This document shows, piece by piece, positions 1 through 11,521 of a DNA stretch of 64,000 bases. Position 1 is the stretch's first letter. Each line of letters starts with the position of its first letter. The position numbers and the translations under genes were made by a program. The notes below the pieces were generated by a model. The model was not told where the DNA came from and did no database searches. It saw only the letters and a list, made by a program, of their open reading frames with translations. Location: the NCBI RefSeq assembly GCF_023017165.1, contig NZ_JALKBW010000001.1:2728001-2792000 (forward strand), in the 5' to 3' direction. Source of the DNA: Gordonia alkaliphila. GTDB lineage: Bacteria > Actinomycetota > Actinomycetes > Mycobacteriales > Mycobacteriaceae.

Positions 1-284
1 GAGTCCACGCCGATCAGCATGAGGACGAACAGGAACAGCATCATCACCGCGCCGGTGTAGACCACCACCTGCACCACCCCGAGGAACAGTGCGCCCTGCA
101 GCACGTAGAACACCGCGAGAATGATCATCGTCATCGCGAGGAAGACCGCCGAGTAGACGGCGCGGGGGCTGAGCACCACGCCGAGTGCGCCGATCACCAC
201 GATCACCGCCAACACCCAGAAGGTGACCGCCTCGCCGGTGCCGGTGCGCGTGAGCTCGGCGGCCGCGAGCAGTGCCGACGTCAT
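1..284 (-). CDS. nuoJ: NADH-quinone oxidoreductase subunit J (partial)
   Basis: Membrane subunit of proton-pumping complex I. Only the N-terminal ~94 codons lie in the window; the gene continues past the left edge. The visible part has a short polar start ([15 protein letters not shown]) and then three hydrophobic segments with the NuoJ-type stretch [19 protein letters not shown]. The ATG at 284 overlaps the nuoI stop in an ATGA junction, so translation is probably coupled. It is the last nuo gene seen here; nuoK-N are expected outside. Subunit identity rests on position and on the conserved [11 protein letters not shown] segment. Confidence 0.93.
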   Translation of the reverse strand, partial: MTSALLAAAELTRTGTGEAVTFWVLAVIVVIGALGVVLSPRAVYSAVFLAMTMIILAVFYVLQGALFLGVVQVVVYTGAVMMLFLFVLMLIGVD

Positions 285-808
285 TGCGGCCCCACTTCGC
301 CGCGATAGTAGTTCTCCGGCCGGGTGCCCGGCGCCATCGGATGCGGCGGCGCGTCCATGCCGTCGGAGAGCGGCGCGAGGAGCTGGTCCTTCTCGTAGAT
401 CATTCCGGCCCGGCTGGGGCCGGTCATCTCGTAGTCGTCGGTCATCGTCAGCGCGCGGGTGGGGCACGCCTCCACGCACAGCCCGCAGCCGATGCACCGC
501 AGGTAGTTGATCTGGTAGACGCGGCCGTACCGTTCGCCCGGCGAATAGCGCTCGGCCTCGGTGTTCTCCGCGCCCTCGACGAGGATCGCGTCGGCGGGGC
601 ACGCCCACGCGCACAGTTCGCAGCCGATGCACTTCTCCAGGCCGTCGTCGTACCGATTGAGTTGGTGGCGGCCGTGATAGCGGGCCGCGGTCGGCGTCTT
701 CTGCTCCGGGTACTCCTCGGTGATCGGCTCGTGGAACATGGAACCGAAGGTGAGACCGAAACCGGCGACACTCTTGGGCAGTCGTGAGCTCTTCGGCGAG
801 TCAGACAT
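281..808 (-). CDS. nuoI: NADH-quinone oxidoreductase subunit I
   Basis: Peripheral-arm subunit of complex I that carries two [4Fe-4S] clusters (N6a, N6b) and passes electrons towards quinone. The 175-aa protein shows two ferredoxin motifs: C60-C63-C66-C70 ([12 protein letters not shown]) and C105-C108-C111-C115 ([12 protein letters not shown]). Its length is normal for actinobacterial NuoI. The start ATG at 808 lies inside the end of nuoH (8-nt overlap), and the stop overlaps the nuoJ start. Both junctions support one polycistronic nuo transcript. Confidence 0.97.
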   Translation of the reverse strand: MSDSPKSSRLPKSVAGFGLTFGSMFHEPITEEYPEQKTPTAARYHGRHQLNRYDDGLEKCIGCELCAWACPADAILVEGAENTEAERYSPGERYGRVYQINYLRCIGCGLCVEACPTRALTMTDDYEMTGPSRAGMIYEKDQLLAPLSDGMDAPPHPMAPGTRPENYYRGEVGPQ

Positions 809-2081
809 CGGTGGCCTCCTTCGCTGGCGGCAGGACCTGTCCGGGGAGCGGCGGCACCGGGAAGCCGCCGGCGAACGGATCGAACGGGGCGGTCGGGTCG
901 GGCGGCACCGGACCGGGGACCGTCGACGATGTGGCGCCGACGACGCGGCCGATGGCCACCACCATCAGTGCGGTCACCACCAGGCCGACCCCGCCGAAGA
1001 TCAGCCCAGACGTCCACGCGGCCATGCCGCGGGTGGCCTCGGCGATCACCGCGACCACCATCACCCACCCGAGGGCGAACGGGATCAGCACCTTCCAGCC
1101 CAGCTTCATGAACTGGTCGTAGCGCAGCCGCGGCAGCGTGGTGCGCAGCCAGATGAAGACGAACAGGAAGGCCCACATCTTGATGACGAACCACAGCAGC
1201 GGCCACCACCCGGAGTTGAGGCCGCCGATCAGGCTCAGCGGCCACGGGATCTGCCAGCCGCCCAGGAACAGGGTGGTGGCCAGCGCCGACACCGTCGCCA
1301 TGTTGATGTACTCGGCGAGCATGAACATGGCGAATTTGAGCGACGAGTACTCGGTGTGGAAGCCGCCGACCAGCTCGCCCTCGGCTTCGGGCAGGTCGAA
1401 GGGCGCGCGGTTGGTCTCGCCGACCATCGAGATCGCGTAGATCACGAACGACGGCAACAGCACCAGCACGTACCAGCGACCGGCCTGCCCGGCGACGATG
1501 CCCGACGTCGACATGGTGGCCGAGAGCAGGAAGACCGCGGCGAAGCTCAACCCCATCGCGATCTCGTAGGAGATCACCTGGGCGGTGGACCGTAGCCCGC
1601 CGAGCAGCGGATAGGTGGAGCCCGACGACCAGCCGGCCAGCACGATGCCGTACACCCCGATGGACGTGATGGCCAGGACGTACAGCACGGCGACCGGCAG
1701 ATCGGTCAACTGCAGCGGCGTGTGGTGGCCGAAGACCGACACCGACGGCCCCATCGGGATCACCGCGAACGCCATGAACGCGGGCACCACCGCGATGACC
1801 GGGGCCAGCAGATACAGCACCTTGTCCACGCCGAACGGCGTCATGCCCTCCTTGAGGGCCAGCTTCACGCCGTCGGCCAGGCTCTGCAGGATCCCGTGCC
1901 AGCCGACCCGGTTCGGGCCGAGGCGTTTCTGCATGCGCGCCATGATCTTGCGTTCGGCGAGGATCGCGATCAGCACGGTGAGCACCAGGAAGGCGAAGAT
2001 ACCGATCGCCTTGGCCGCCATCAGCCACCAGGGATCGCGGCCGAAGTCGGCCAGGTCGGGGAACTCGGCGGCGTAGGTCAT
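801..2081 (-). CDS. nuoH: NADH-quinone oxidoreductase subunit H
   Basis: Membrane subunit at the quinone-binding junction of complex I. The 426-aa protein has many hydrophobic helices and the NuoH signature region [20 protein letters not shown] near residue 45, plus the conserved [20 protein letters not shown] loop. The start was set at MTYAAEF, where ATG overlaps the nuoG stop (ATGA); the open frame extends upstream but only as antisense-type coding inside nuoG. The C-terminal tail is Pro-rich and longer than in E. coli, as is common in actinobacteria. Confidence 0.97.
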   Translation of the reverse strand: MTYAAEFPDLADFGRDPWWLMAAKAIGIFAFLVLTVLIAILAERKIMARMQKRLGPNRVGWHGILQSLADGVKLALKEGMTPFGVDKVLYLLAPVIAVVPAFMAFAVIPMGPSVSVFGHHTPLQLTDLPVAVLYVLAITSIGVYGIVLAGWSSGSTYPLLGGLRSTAQVISYEIAMGLSFAAVFLLSATMSTSGIVAGQAGRWYVLVLLPSFVIYAISMVGETNRAPFDLPEAEGELVGGFHTEYSSLKFAMFMLAEYINMATVSALATTLFLGGWQIPWPLSLIGGLNSGWWPLLWFVIKMWAFLFVFIWLRTTLPRLRYDQFMKLGWKVLIPFALGWVMVVAVIAEATRGMAAWTSGLIFGGVGLVVTALMVVAIGRVVGATSSTVPGPVPPDPTAPFDPFAGGFPVPPLPGQVLPPAKEATDV

Positions 2082-4456
2082 CGCGCCGCCCGCACCTGTA
2101 CGTCGATCCCGGCGCGACCGCCGAGTCGGGTGGGCACGGTGGCACCGGGGGCGTTCATCGGCAGCCACACCGCGCGGTCGGGCATGTCGGTGATCGCCAA
2201 CGGCAGGGTCACCTCGCCGCGGTCGGTGGAGCAGGTCACGGCGTCGCCGTCGCGCAGCTCGAGGGCGGCCGCGGCGGCGGGGGACAGACGCACGACGGGA
2301 CGCCGCGCCGTCCCGGCCAGGTGCGGTTCGTTCTCCTGCAGCCGCCCCGCGCCGAGCAGCATCCGCCACGTGGCCAGCACGAAGGTGCCGGTGCGGCGCG
2401 GGGCGGTATCGGACGATTCTGCCGCGGCCACCGGCGCCGGGACCACCCGCTCGCCCTCCCACGGCCCGATGGCCGCGAACTCGCGGTGGATGTCCGCCGC
2501 GCTGTCGCAATGCAGGTCCACGTCGACCGCGGCGGCTAGCGCGTGCAGCACCCGATGATCGGAGAGTGTCGCGCGACCGTCGGCCGCGGCCGACAGCGCC
2601 GCCTCGAAGCCCCGCGGGCGGCCTTCCCAGTCGACGAAGGTGCCCGCCTTCTCGGCGACGACGGCCACCGGGAACACCACGTCGGCGAACTCGGTGACCG
2701 ACGACGGCCGCTGCTCCAGCGACACGACGAAGGCGTCGCGCAGTGCACGACGACCCGCTTTCGGATCGGGCAAATCGTCCAGATCCACGGCGCCGGTGAC
2801 CACCGCGGTCAGCTCGCCGACGGCCAGGGCGTCCAGAATCTGCGCGGTGTCCCGGCCGGGCTCGGCCGGTGGCACGACGCCCCAGACGGCGGCCAGGTCG
2901 CGGCGGGCCCGCTCGGAGACCACCGGCCGTCCGGCGGGCAACAGATTCGGTGCGACGCCGACGTCCAGCGCGCCCCGCTCACCGGCGCGCCGCGGCACCC
3001 AGGCGAAGCCCGCGCCGGTCGCGGCCGCCGCGTCGATCGCGGCGGTCAGCGCGCCGGGCGCATCGGCGAGTCGTTCGCCGACCAGCAGCACCGCGCCCGG
3101 AACGGCGAGCTGTGCGCGCACGTGCTCCGAGGCCAGCAGTGCCGTCTCCTCGCCCGGCAGGCACGGCAGCACCGTGGCTGCGGTCTTGTCCGCACCGGGC
3201 GTCCGCCACGGTGCCAGCGCGATCACCGCCATCCCGTTGCGGCGCACCGACTTTCGGAGGCGCAGATACAGGATCGGGCATTCCTCCTCCGGTTCCAGCC
3301 CGGCCAGGACCACCACCGGCGCGGCCTGGAGCTGCGCGTAGGTGACGCCGATGCCGGTGCCCGCGACGTGCGCCGCGAGGAAATCGGTCTCCTCCGCGCT
3401 GTGGCTGCGGATCCGGACGTCGACGTCGTTGGTGTGCAGCACCGTGCGGGCGAACTTGCCGTAGGCGTAGGCGTCCTCGACGGTGGCCCGACCGCCCACC
3501 AGCGCCGCGGCCCGCGCGCCGCCACCGGTCAGTCCGCGGGCCGCCGTGGCCAGCGCGTGCGACCAGGATGCGGGCGCCAGCGCGCCGTCCTCGCCTCGCA
3601 CCAGCGGCACTCGCAGCCGGTCGGGTGCGTCGGTGTAGGTGAACGCCCAGCGTCCCTTGTCGCAGTTCCACTCCTCGTTGACCTCGGGGTCGTCGCCGGC
3701 CTGCCTGCGCAGGACGGTGCCGCGGCGATGATCGGTGCGCTGCGCGCAGCCGGCGGCGCAGTGCTCGCACACGCTCGGGGTGGAGACCAGGTCGAAGGGC
3801 CGGGCCCGGAATCGGTACGCGGTGCCGGTGAGCGCCCCGACCGGGCAGATCTGCACGGTGTTGCCGGAGAAGTACGAGTCGAAGGGCTCGTCGGCGTAGG
3901 CGCTGACCTGTTCCAGCGCGCTGCGGTCGGCGAGCTCGATCAGCGGGTCGCCGGCGATCTCGTCGGCGAAGCGGGTGCAGCGCGCGCAGAGCACGCAGCG
4001 TTCCCGGTCGAGCAGGATCGCCGACGACAGCGGGACCGGCTTGGTGTAGATCCGCTTGGTGCCGGTGAATCGGGACTGCGGTCGCCCGGCCGACACGGCC
4101 TGATTCTGCAGCGGGCATTCGCCGCCCTTGTCGCAGGTGGGGCAGTCCAGCGGATGGTTGATCAGGAGCAGTTCCATCACGCCGCTCTGCGCGCGTTCCG
4201 CCTCGGCGGAGGTGTGCTGGGTGCGCACCACCATGTCCTGCGCCACCGGGATGGTGCAGGAGGCCATCGGCTTGCGCTGCCCGCTGATCTCCACCAGGCA
4301 CTGGCGGCACGCGCCGACCGGCGCCATCAGCGGGTGGTCGCAGAAGCGCGGGATCTCGATGCCGGCCAGCTCCGCGGCGCGGATCACCAGGGTGCCCGCG
4401 GGCACGGTGACCTCCACGTCGTCGATGGTCAGGGTGACCAGGTCCGGGCCGGTCAC
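2078..4456 (-). CDS. nuoG: NADH-quinone oxidoreductase subunit G
   Basis: Large iron-sulfur subunit of the complex I peripheral arm, 792 aa from a GTG start that overlaps the nuoF stop (GTGA). The N-terminus has a [2Fe-2S] ferredoxin fold (C39, C50, C53, C67), then the HxxxCxxC-type and CVLCARC cluster motifs (for example [17 protein letters not shown] and [13 protein letters not shown]). A molybdopterin-oxidoreductase-like domain follows; in this family it carries no molybdenum. The C-terminal domain shows the usual actinobacterial divergence. It lies between nuoF and nuoH in canonical order. Confidence 0.96.
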   Translation of the reverse strand: MTGPDLVTLTIDDVEVTVPAGTLVIRAAELAGIEIPRFCDHPLMAPVGACRQCLVEISGQRKPMASCTIPVAQDMVVRTQHTSAEAERAQSGVMELLLINHPLDCPTCDKGGECPLQNQAVSAGRPQSRFTGTKRIYTKPVPLSSAILLDRERCVLCARCTRFADEIAGDPLIELADRSALEQVSAYADEPFDSYFSGNTVQICPVGALTGTAYRFRARPFDLVSTPSVCEHCAAGCAQRTDHRRGTVLRRQAGDDPEVNEEWNCDKGRWAFTYTDAPDRLRVPLVRGEDGALAPASWSHALATAARGLTGGGARAAALVGGRATVEDAYAYGKFARTVLHTNDVDVRIRSHSAEETDFLAAHVAGTGIGVTYAQLQAAPVVVLAGLEPEEECPILYLRLRKSVRRNGMAVIALAPWRTPGADKTAATVLPCLPGEETALLASEHVRAQLAVPGAVLLVGERLADAPGALTAAIDAAAATGAGFAWVPRRAGERGALDVGVAPNLLPAGRPVVSERARRDLAAVWGVVPPAEPGRDTAQILDALAVGELTAVVTGAVDLDDLPDPKAGRRALRDAFVVSLEQRPSSVTEFADVVFPVAVVAEKAGTFVDWEGRPRGFEAALSAAADGRATLSDHRVLHALAAAVDVDLHCDSAADIHREFAAIGPWEGERVVPAPVAAAESSDTAPRRTGTFVLATWRMLLGAGRLQENEPHLAGTARRPVVRLSPAAAAALELRDGDAVTCSTDRGEVTLPLAITDMPDRAVWLPMNAPGATVPTRLGGRAGIDVQVRAAR

Positions 4457-5787
4457 CGCGCGCCGCCGTCGGCGAAGGCGGTGGCGCGGGCCGGATCGAA
4501 CGGGCAGCCGCCGGGGAAGTGGGCGAGGTACTCGTCGCGGAAGTACTCGAGCGAGCTCATGATCGGCGCGCCGGCCGCGTCGCCGAGCGCGCAGAAGGCT
4601 TTGCCGACGATGGATTCGGTGATGTCGACCAACGTCGTCAGATCCGCTTCGCCGGCCTCGCCCGACTCCAGGCGGCGCATCATCTGCACCAGCCAATAGG
4701 TGCCCTCGCGGCAGGGCGTGCACTTGCCGCACGACTCGTGCGCGTAGAACTCGGTCCACCGCGTCACCGCCCGCACCACGCAGACGGTCTCGTCGAAGAT
4801 CTGCAGCGCCTTGGTGCCGAGCATGGAACCGGCCTCGCCGACACCCTCGTAGTCGAGGGGCACGTCCAGGTGTTCGGCGGTGAACATGGGGGTCGACGAT
4901 CCGCCCGGCGTCCAGAACTTGAGGGTGTGCCCGGCGCGGACGCCGCCCGCGCGCTCGAGGAGCTCGCGCAGCGTCACGCCGAGCGGGGCCTCGTACTGCC
5001 CGGGGCGCGCCACGTGCCCGGACAGCGAATACAGGGTGAAGCCGGGGGAGCGCTCGGTACCCATCGAGCGGAACCAGTCGGTGCCGTTGCGCAGGATCGC
5101 CGGGACGCTCGCGATGGATTCGACGTTGTTGACCACGGTGGGGCTCGCGTACAGACCGGCGGTCGCCGGAAACGGCGGCCGCAGCCGCGGCTGCCCGCGC
5201 CGGCCCTCCAGCGAGTCGAGCAGTGCGGTCTCCTCGCCGCAGATGTAGGCGCCCGCGCCGGCGTGGATCACCAGCTCCAGATCCAGGCCCGAGCCCAGCA
5301 CCTGGCGGCCCAGCAGCCCGGCGTCGTAGGCCTCGGCCACCGCGGCGCGCAGCCGCCGCACCACCGACGCCACCTCGCCGCGGACGTAGACGAAGGCGTG
5401 CCGGGCGCGGATGGCGTACGCGGCGATCGCGATGCCCTCGATCAGCATGTGCGGGGACGCCAGCATCAGCGGCATGTCCTTGCAGGTGCCCGGCTCGGAC
5501 TCGTCGGCGTTGACCACCAGGTAGTGCGGGGCCGGGGTGTCCTGCGGAATGAACGACCATTTGGTGCCGACCGGGAAACCGGCGCCGCCGCGGCCGCGCA
5601 ACCCGGAGGTCTTCACCAGTTCGATCACCTCGTCCGGACGCATCCGCAGCGCCGCCTTGAGGCCCTGATAGCCGTTGCGGCGCACGTAGTTCGGCAGCGT
5701 CCAGGACTGCTCGTCGTCCCAGTGCCGGCTGAGCACGGGCGGCTCGGCGGGTTCGGGGACGCTCGACGGCAGGTCGACGGTGATCAT
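4453..5787 (-). CDS. nuoF: NADH-quinone oxidoreductase subunit F
   Basis: NADH- and FMN-binding subunit, the entry point for electrons in complex I. The 444-aa protein has the glycine-rich nucleotide site [16 protein letters not shown], the FMN-region sequence [12 protein letters not shown], and the C-terminal [4Fe-4S] motif [12 protein letters not shown]. The start is the ATG of MITVDLPSS, which overlaps the nuoE stop in an ATGA junction. Length and motif order match the family. Confidence 0.97.
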   Translation of the reverse strand: MITVDLPSSVPEPAEPPVLSRHWDDEQSWTLPNYVRRNGYQGLKAALRMRPDEVIELVKTSGLRGRGGAGFPVGTKWSFIPQDTPAPHYLVVNADESEPGTCKDMPLMLASPHMLIEGIAIAAYAIRARHAFVYVRGEVASVVRRLRAAVAEAYDAGLLGRQVLGSGLDLELVIHAGAGAYICGEETALLDSLEGRRGQPRLRPPFPATAGLYASPTVVNNVESIASVPAILRNGTDWFRSMGTERSPGFTLYSLSGHVARPGQYEAPLGVTLRELLERAGGVRAGHTLKFWTPGGSSTPMFTAEHLDVPLDYEGVGEAGSMLGTKALQIFDETVCVVRAVTRWTEFYAHESCGKCTPCREGTYWLVQMMRRLESGEAGEADLTTLVDITESIVGKAFCALGDAAGAPIMSSLEYFRDEYLAHFPGGCPFDPARATAFADGGAR

Positions 5788-6458
5788 CGCTGCTCCTGTT
5801 CCGGCACCCCGGCCAGCAGACGCGCGGCCTGGCGGAACGTGCACAGCGACGGCGCCCCGCGGCTGGGCGCCACCGGGTTCCCGTCCCGCAGGTCCTGGAC
5901 CAGCTGCTGCGCGGACTCGGGCGTCTGATTGTCGAAGAACTCCCAGTTGACCATCACCACCGGCGCGAAGTCGCAGGCCGCGTTGCACTCCACGCGCTCC
6001 AGGGTCACCGCCCCGTCGTCGGTGGTCTCGCCGACGGCGATGCCCAGGCGGTCGGTCAGCTCCGCCAGGATCGCGTCGCCGCCGAGCACCGCGCACAGGG
6101 TGGTGGTGCAGACCCCGACGAGGTGCGTGCCGGTCTCCTCGCGCCGATACATCGTGTAGAAGGTGGCGACACCGGCCACCTGCGCGTGGGTCAATTCCAG
6201 TGTGCGAGCACAGAAGTCGATCCCGGCGCGGGTCACGTAGCCGTCGTGGCTCTGCACCAGGTGCAGCAGCGGCAGCAGCGCCGACCGGGACTGCGGATAG
6301 CGGGCGACGATCGGACCGGCCTCGGCGGACAGGGCGGCGGTCACGTCGTCGTCGTACCGCTCCGGCCCGCCGAACGCGATGGGCGGCTCCGCGGGCGCGG
6401 TGGAGAACGTCGGGGTCACCGTCAGGGGGATCCGGGACAGGCGAATCGGGTCGCTCAT
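5784..6458 (-). CDS. nuoE: NADH-quinone oxidoreductase subunit E
   Basis: Thioredoxin-fold [2Fe-2S] subunit that works with NuoF in the NADH dehydrogenase module. The 224-aa protein has the four-cysteine ligand set as CTTTLC and CNAAC, with the conserved ATFYTMYR segment before it. The start is MSDPIRLSR, an ATG overlapping the nuoD stop. The C-terminal ~50 residues extend beyond the E. coli protein, which is usual in high-GC Gram-positives. Confidence 0.96.
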   Translation of the reverse strand: MSDPIRLSRIPLTVTPTFSTAPAEPPIAFGGPERYDDDVTAALSAEAGPIVARYPQSRSALLPLLHLVQSHDGYVTRAGIDFCARTLELTHAQVAGVATFYTMYRREETGTHLVGVCTTTLCAVLGGDAILAELTDRLGIAVGETTDDGAVTLERVECNAACDFAPVVMVNWEFFDNQTPESAQQLVQDLRDGNPVAPSRGAPSLCTFRQAARLLAGVPEQEQR

Positions 6459-7750
6459 CGGTCGACGCCTCCCATCACCGGATCGATACTGGCGACGGCG
6501 GTGATCACGTCGGCCACCAGACCGCCCTCGCACATCGCGGCCACCGCCTGCAGGTTGGTGAACGACGGATCGCGGAAGTGCACGCGGTAGGGCCGGGTGC
6601 CGCCGTCGGAGACCACGTGCACGCCGAGTTCGCCGCGCGGCGCCTCCAGCGCCACGAAGCACTGCCCGGCCGGGACGCGGATGCCCTCGGTGACCAGTTT
6701 GAAATGGTGGATGAGCGACTCCATCGAGCCACCCATGATCTCGGCGATGTGTTCCGGCGAATTGCCCAGGCCGTCGGGTCCGACGGTCAGGTCGGCCGGC
6801 CAGGCCAGCTTGCCGTCGTCCACCATCACCGGACCGGGCTCGAGCGCGGCCAGCGCCTGCCGCGCGATCGTGATCGACTCGTACATCTCCTGCACGCGGA
6901 TCAGGTAGCGGCCGTAGGAGTCGCACGCCGTGTCGGTGACGACGTCGAACGCGTAGTTCTCGTAGCCGCAGTAGGGGGCGGCCTTGCGCAGATCGTGCGG
7001 CAGCCCGGTCGACCGCAGCACCGGCCCGGTGATGCCGAGCGCCATCGCGCCGGTCAGGTCGAGGTAGCCGACGCCGCGGGTGCGCGCCTTCCAGATCGGA
7101 TTGTGGGTGAGGAGCGCTTCCACCTCGGCGATCTGGGCGGGTAGCGCGTCGAGCACCGCGCCGATGGACTCGGTCGCGCCGTCGGGCAGATCCGCGGCCA
7201 GACCGCCGGGGCGGATGAAGGCGTGATTCATGCGGAGGCCGGTGATCTCCTCGAACAGGTCGAGGATGGTTTCGCGGGCGCCGAAGCCGAGGAACATCGG
7301 GGTCACCGCGCCCAGCTCCATGCCGCCGGTGGCCAGGGCGACCAGGTGCGAGCTGATCCGGTTGAGCTCCATCAGCAGGACCCGGACGGCGGTGGCGCGG
7401 GGCGGGATGTGGTCGGTGATGCCCAGCAGCTTCTCCACGCCCAGGCAGTAGGCGGTCTCGCTGAAGAACGGTGCGAGATAGTCCATGCGCGTCACGAAGG
7501 TGACGCCCTGGGTCCAGTTCCGGTACTCCAGGTTCTTCTCGATGCCGGTGTGCAGATAACCGATGCCGCACCGCGCCTCGGTGACCGTCTCGCCCTCGAT
7601 CTCCAGGATCAGCCGCAGCACGCCGTGCGTGGACGGGTGCTGCGGGCCCATGTTGACCACGATGCGTTCGTCGGCCACCTCGCGGTCGGCGAGGGCGTCG
7701 ACCAGGTCCGTCCAGTCTCGGCCGCTGACGGTGTAGTTCTGCGGGGTCAC
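6455..7750 (-). CDS. nuoD: NADH-quinone oxidoreductase subunit D
   Basis: 49-kDa-type subunit that lines the quinone-binding cavity of complex I. The 431-aa protein contains [14 protein letters not shown], the quinone-site signature, and [14 protein letters not shown]. The GTG start (VTPQNYTV) overlaps the nuoC stop by four bases. A longer open frame upstream lies within nuoC in another frame and was discarded. Confidence 0.97.
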   Translation of the reverse strand: MTPQNYTVSGRDWTDLVDALADREVADERIVVNMGPQHPSTHGVLRLILEIEGETVTEARCGIGYLHTGIEKNLEYRNWTQGVTFVTRMDYLAPFFSETAYCLGVEKLLGITDHIPPRATAVRVLLMELNRISSHLVALATGGMELGAVTPMFLGFGARETILDLFEEITGLRMNHAFIRPGGLAADLPDGATESIGAVLDALPAQIAEVEALLTHNPIWKARTRGVGYLDLTGAMALGITGPVLRSTGLPHDLRKAAPYCGYENYAFDVVTDTACDSYGRYLIRVQEMYESITIARQALAALEPGPVMVDDGKLAWPADLTVGPDGLGNSPEHIAEIMGGSMESLIHHFKLVTEGIRVPAGQCFVALEAPRGELGVHVVSDGGTRPYRVHFRDPSFTNLQAVAAMCEGGLVADVITAVASIDPVMGGVDR

Positions 7751-8388
7751 CGGTACGACCTCCGCTGGTCCGGCGGCGGCACGGTGGCGCCCTTGTACTC
7801 CACCGGGATGCCGCCGAGCGGGTAGTCCTTGCGCTGCGGATGCCCTTCCCAGTCGTCGGGCATCTCGATCCGCGTGAGCGACGGATGGCCGACGAAGACG
7901 ATGCCGAAGAAGTCGTAGGTCTCGCGCTCGTGCCAGTCGTTGGTGGGGTAGACGGCCACCAGACTCGGAACGCGCGGGTCGGCGTCCGGCGCCGACGTCT
8001 CCACCCGCAGCAGCCGGTTGTGCGTGATCGACCGCAGCGGATACACCGCGGCCAGTTCGCGGTGCGGCCGCTCCGGATAGTGCACGCCGTTCACGCCGAG
8101 GCACAGTTCGAAACGCAGCAGCGGTTCGTCCCGCAGCGTCGCGGCCACGGCGGGCAGGTGGCGGCGGGCCACCACCAGCGTCAGCTCGTCCCGGTCGATC
8201 ACCACCTGTTCCAGCGCGGTCTCCGCGTCCACGTCGCGGGCGCGGAGTCCGGTGATCAGCTCGTCGACCACCTCGTCGAACCAGCCGCCGTACGGGCGCT
8301 CCGCCGTGCGCGGCAGCGCGACCGTGGTGCGCAGTCCGCCGAAGCCCGAGGTGTCGCCGGTGCCGGGCGGCCCGAACAGCCCGCTCAC
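7747..8388 (-). CDS. nuoC: NADH-quinone oxidoreductase subunit C
   Basis: 30-kDa-type subunit of the complex I peripheral arm, 213 aa, separate from NuoD as in other actinobacteria rather than fused. It shows the family signature region [20 protein letters not shown] followed by DYPLGG. Its stop overlaps the nuoD start (GTGA) and its start overlaps the nuoB stop (ATGA). Confidence 0.96.
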   Translation of the reverse strand: MSGLFGPPGTGDTSGFGGLRTTVALPRTAERPYGGWFDEVVDELITGLRARDVDAETALEQVVIDRDELTLVVARRHLPAVAATLRDEPLLRFELCLGVNGVHYPERPHRELAAVYPLRSITHNRLLRVETSAPDADPRVPSLVAVYPTNDWHERETYDFFGIVFVGHPSLTRIEMPDDWEGHPQRKDYPLGGIPVEYKGATVPPPDQRRSYR

Positions 8389-8939
8389 CGGAGCAGCCCC
8401 TTCAACTCCAGCGTGGTCGGGGCGGACAGCGCGGCGCGTTCGGCGGCCCGGGCGGCCTGCTCGCGGTGCACGCCGAGCGGTTCGGCGGCGATCTGCTCAT
8501 GCAGGGCGAGGATGGCGTTCAGCAGCATCTCCGGCCGCGGCGGGCAGCCCGGCAGGTAGATGTCGACGGGCACCACGTGGTCCACGCCCTGCACGATCGC
8601 GTAGTTGTTGAACATGCCGCCGGAGGAGGCGCACACGCCCATCGCGAGGACCCACTTCGGCTCGGCCATCTGGTCGTAGATCTGCCGGAGCACCGGCGCC
8701 ATCTTCTGGCTCACCCGGCCGGCGACGATCATCAGATCGGCTTGGCGCGGGGAGGCGCGAAAGGCCTCCATGCCGAAGCGCGCCAGGTCGTACTTGCCGG
8801 ACGTGGTGGCCATCATCTCGATCGCGCAGCAGGCCAGTCCGAAGGTGGCCGGCCACAGCGAGCCCTTGCGCATGTAGCCGGCGAGCTTCTCGACAGTGGT
8901 CAGCAGGAAGCCGCCGGGCAGTTGTTCTTCGATTCCCAT
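8385..8939 (-). CDS. nuoB: NADH-quinone oxidoreductase subunit B
   Basis: Subunit that holds the terminal [4Fe-4S] cluster N2 next to the quinone site. The 184-aa protein has the tandem-cysteine motif [11 protein letters not shown], the [13 protein letters not shown] segment and [10 protein letters not shown], which together supply the cluster ligands. It starts 19 nt after nuoA with [10 protein letters not shown]. Confidence 0.97.
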   Translation of the reverse strand: MGIEEQLPGGFLLTTVEKLAGYMRKGSLWPATFGLACCAIEMMATTSGKYDLARFGMEAFRASPRQADLMIVAGRVSQKMAPVLRQIYDQMAEPKWVLAMGVCASSGGMFNNYAIVQGVDHVVPVDIYLPGCPPRPEMLLNAILALHEQIAAEPLGVHREQAARAAERAALSAPTTLELKGLLR

Positions 8940-8958
8940 CGGTTCGGTCCCTCTCCGC

Positions 8959-9321
8959 TCAATCCCACCGCAGTCCGCCGCGCCGCCATTCGTAGGCGTA
9001 GGCGACGGAGACGTTGACCAGGAACAGGCCGACGGCGAGAAGGCCGAACCAGCCGAGACTGTCGGCGGCCACCGCCCACGGATAGAGGAAGACGATCTCG
9101 ATGTCGAAGATGATGAACAGCATGGCGGTGAGGTAGTACTTCACCGGAAATCGCTGGACCATCCCGGCCGTCGGCGGCAGCGGTTCGATGCCGCATTCGT
9201 AGGCTTCCAGCTTGGCGCGGTTGTGGCGGCGCGGGCCGACGATCGCGGCGAGAACCACCGAGACCAGGGCGAAGGCGAGAGCGACGCCGCCGAGCATCAG
9301 GATCGGTGCGTACACATTCAT
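8959..9321 (-). CDS. nuoA: NADH-quinone oxidoreductase subunit A
   Basis: Small three-helix membrane subunit and first gene of the nuo operon. The 120-aa protein has the conserved loop [10 protein letters not shown] with its cysteine and the helix motif [17 protein letters not shown]. The ~118 bp between this gene and the receiver-domain gene upstream must hold the nuo promoter, but no clear -10/-35 pair can be named from sequence alone. Confidence 0.96.
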   Translation of the reverse strand: MNVYAPILMLGGVALAFALVSVVLAAIVGPRRHNRAKLEAYECGIEPLPPTAGMVQRFPVKYYLTAMLFIIFDIEIVFLYPWAVAADSLGWFGLLAVGLFLVNVSVAYAYEWRRGGLRWD

Positions 9322-9439
9322 CGCTGGATCAACCCTCCTTGTGCCGCAACCGATTTCACCGAATCGGTGTGATCAGGACCACGCCTGTGACTTGTCACAC
9401 ACACTAGTCACGGTCGGGCGGTTCGGGGGGAGGAAACGC

Positions 9440-9856
9440 TCACCCGCGGGCGGTGCCGCGACGCAGCAGCGCGGTGACCTCGCGCGAGAGCGCGATCGGA
9501 TCCACCGGAAGCGTCGCGCTCGCGTCGGCGCGGGACCAGTCGGCGAGCCAACGGTCGGCCGTGCGGGCGATCAACACGAGCAGCGGCGGGCACGGCTCGT
9601 ACTCGTCGCGCAGCTGCTTGGCCAGGCCGAGTCCGCCGAACGGCGCGGCCTCGCCGTCGAGGATCACCAGATCCACCGTGCCGGTGTCGAGCTCGGCGAG
9701 CACGATGGGGGCGGTGGCCACCTCCAGGAACTCCAGCTCCGGCAGGTCCGGATCCACCCGCGGGCCCAGCGCGCCGCGCACCTGCGCGCGGGTGCGGTGG
9801 TCGTCGGAGTAGATCAGGACGCGGAGGACCACCCCGTCGCCGGTAGGCCGTGTCAT
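9440..9856 (-). CDS. Atypical response-regulator receiver-domain protein (Rv3143-like)
   Basis: A 138-aa stand-alone receiver-like protein with no output domain. It has the N-terminal acidic patch (LIYSDD) and the phosphoacceptor-type strand VDLVILDGEAAPFGG. The C-terminal part lacks the usual Lys-Pro: ATLPVDP stands where a receiver normally has a K-P. It is encoded directly upstream of nuoA on the same strand, like Rv3143 in M. tuberculosis, which suggests a functional link to complex I or respiration. Whether it can be phosphorylated is open. Confidence 0.8.
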   Translation of the reverse strand: MTRPTGDGVVLRVLIYSDDHRTRAQVRGALGPRVDPDLPELEFLEVATAPIVLAELDTGTVDLVILDGEAAPFGGLGLAKQLRDEYEPCPPLLVLIARTADRWLADWSRADASATLPVDPIALSREVTALLRRGTARG

Positions 9857-9954
9857 GTGGCCGACCCTACTGCGGCGATGTCCGCGGGCGGGGGCTTAGG
9901 CTGGAATCAACGGGTCGGTCCGGTATCGGCCCCCGACAGAAGAGGAGACGGCCG

Positions 9955-10461
9955 ATGACGGCTGCGCTGCGCACGCTGGAGCGAGCGGATCTGCCCTTCG
10001 TTCACGGGCTGTTCAACGACCCGGAGGTGATGCGCTACTGGTTCGTCGAACCGACCTATTCGCTGGCGGCGATGGAGGACCGGTACAACCAGCGTCTGCA
10101 CGACGAGACCGAACGGCGCTTCGTGATCGACGACGGCGGCCGCCGCTGCGGGATCGTCGAACTGGTGAACATCGATGTGCGCCACCGCAATTGCGAGTTC
10201 CAGATCATCGTGGCCCCGGACAGCCAGGGCAACGGCTACGCCGGCGCCGCCACCCGGTCGGTGCTGCACTACGCGTTCGCGATCCTGAATATGCACAAGG
10301 TCTACCTGCTGGTGGACAACGCCAATGCGGCGGCGATCCACGTCTACGAGAAGGTCGGCTTCGTCAGCGAGGGCGTGCTCCGCGAGGAGTACTTCGCCGA
10401 CGGCGCCTACCAGGACGTCACGCGGATGGCGATCTTCCAGCGGGACTTCCTCGCCGACTGA
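9955..10461 (+). CDS. speG: Spermidine N1-acetyltransferase-like GNAT enzyme
   Basis: A 168-aa GNAT-fold acetyltransferase. It matches the SpeG pattern: VMRYWFVEPTYS near the N-terminus, SERRF-like ETERRFVID, ELVNIDVRHRNCEFQI, the acetyl-CoA loop QGNGYAGAA and VYEKVGFVSEGVLREEYF. SpeG enzymes acetylate spermidine or spermine. The ATG at 9955 was chosen because GAGGAGACGG lies just upstream. It is transcribed away from the receiver gene. Substrate is inferred from family likeness only. Confidence 0.82.
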   Translation: MTAALRTLERADLPFVHGLFNDPEVMRYWFVEPTYSLAAMEDRYNQRLHDETERRFVIDDGGRRCGIVELVNIDVRHRNCEFQIIVAPDSQGNGYAGAATRSVLHYAFAILNMHKVYLLVDNANAAAIHVYEKVGFVSEGVLREEYFADGAYQDVTRMAIFQRDFLAD

Positions 10462-10500
10462 GTCGGTGACGCGTCCGACCGCCCCCGTGACGCGTCTGAT

Positions 10501-11513
10501 TCAGCCCACCGCGGCCGCGTTCGCGTCGTACCGATCCCAGAACCGGGTCCGGAGGCGATAGCGCGCCTGCTCGGGGAGGTCGTAGACGTCGACCGCCTCG
10601 CAGGCGTCGAGCAGCAGGGCGCGGTCGATGTCCCGCGGGATCGACGGCGGGACAGCGCCAGCGCCGCCTTGGCCTTCTCGTCGGAACTGGTCAGGAACGA
10701 CGTGAGCACCCGATCGGCGATCTGATCCACCAGCTCCGCGGTGAGGGCTTCGGCGGCCTCGTCGCACGGCGTCGCGTCGTATTCGGCGGCCACGTAACTG
10801 GTGGTGCCGGTCGCGGAGGTGTACGCCAGGATCGGTGCGGGCGCCTTGGCCGGTGCCGGAATGGGGCGGGAGGTCGCCAGGTCGCGCGGTGACGGACCGG
10901 GCTTGGGTGCCGGTGTGGCCTCCGCCGCCGGCGCGGGTTCGGCGGTCACCACCGGGGCGGCCTCGAGTTCCACCTTGAGGGCGGCGTCGTCGATGATCGC
11001 GCCGTCGATCACGTGCAGATCGTCGACCGCGCGAATCAGATGGCGGTTCACGCCGTGCGGTCGAGTGCCGTTCACCGGTACGGCGAACAGGACCACCTGC
11101 ACGCCGTGCGCCTGCGCCTCCTCGACGGCTTCGGTCAGATCGTCGTCGCCGCTGACCAGGAAGAACACATCGGAGGTCTTGTTGCGCGCGTGCGTCACCA
11201 GGTCCAGGCCGATCCGCAGATCGACGCCCTTCTGGACGCCCTCGTAACCGAAGCGTCCGAGCCGCAGCTTCACCTTCGCGAGTTCGCCGATGCGCTGCTG
11301 CTGCGCGTCCGGCACCCCGTTGTGCGCCGAGTCGTACCAGTGCACGCGGAGCAGCGGCAGGCCCGAGTGGTCCTGCGCCAACGCCACCAGGGAATCGATG
11401 AGCCGGCGGTACTCCACGTGGATGCCGCTGCGCAGCGACGTACCGGTGACCCGGGTGGCGGCCGAGGCCAGGAGGTAGCCGGTGTCGATGTACACGGAGC
11501 AGGTCGATCGCAT
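10501..11513 (-). pseudogene. NYN-domain protein, frameshifted near the C-terminus
   Basis: An N-terminal NYN (PIN-like) domain shows the acidic active-site pattern: YIDTGYLL at the start, DLRIGLDLVTHARN and FFLVSGDDDLTEAVEEA. NYN proteins are putative metal-dependent ribonucleases. An Ala/Pro-rich linker follows, then a C-terminal helical domain. The frame breaks at about 10645-10655: before it the protein reads EKAKAALALS, and the expected continuation PSIPRDIDRALLLDACEAVDVY lies one frame away and ends at 10501. A one-base loss in a GC run explains this; sequencing error is plausible. A GTG at 11522 is an alternative start. Confidence 0.72.
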
Positions 11514-11521
11514 GCCGCCCA

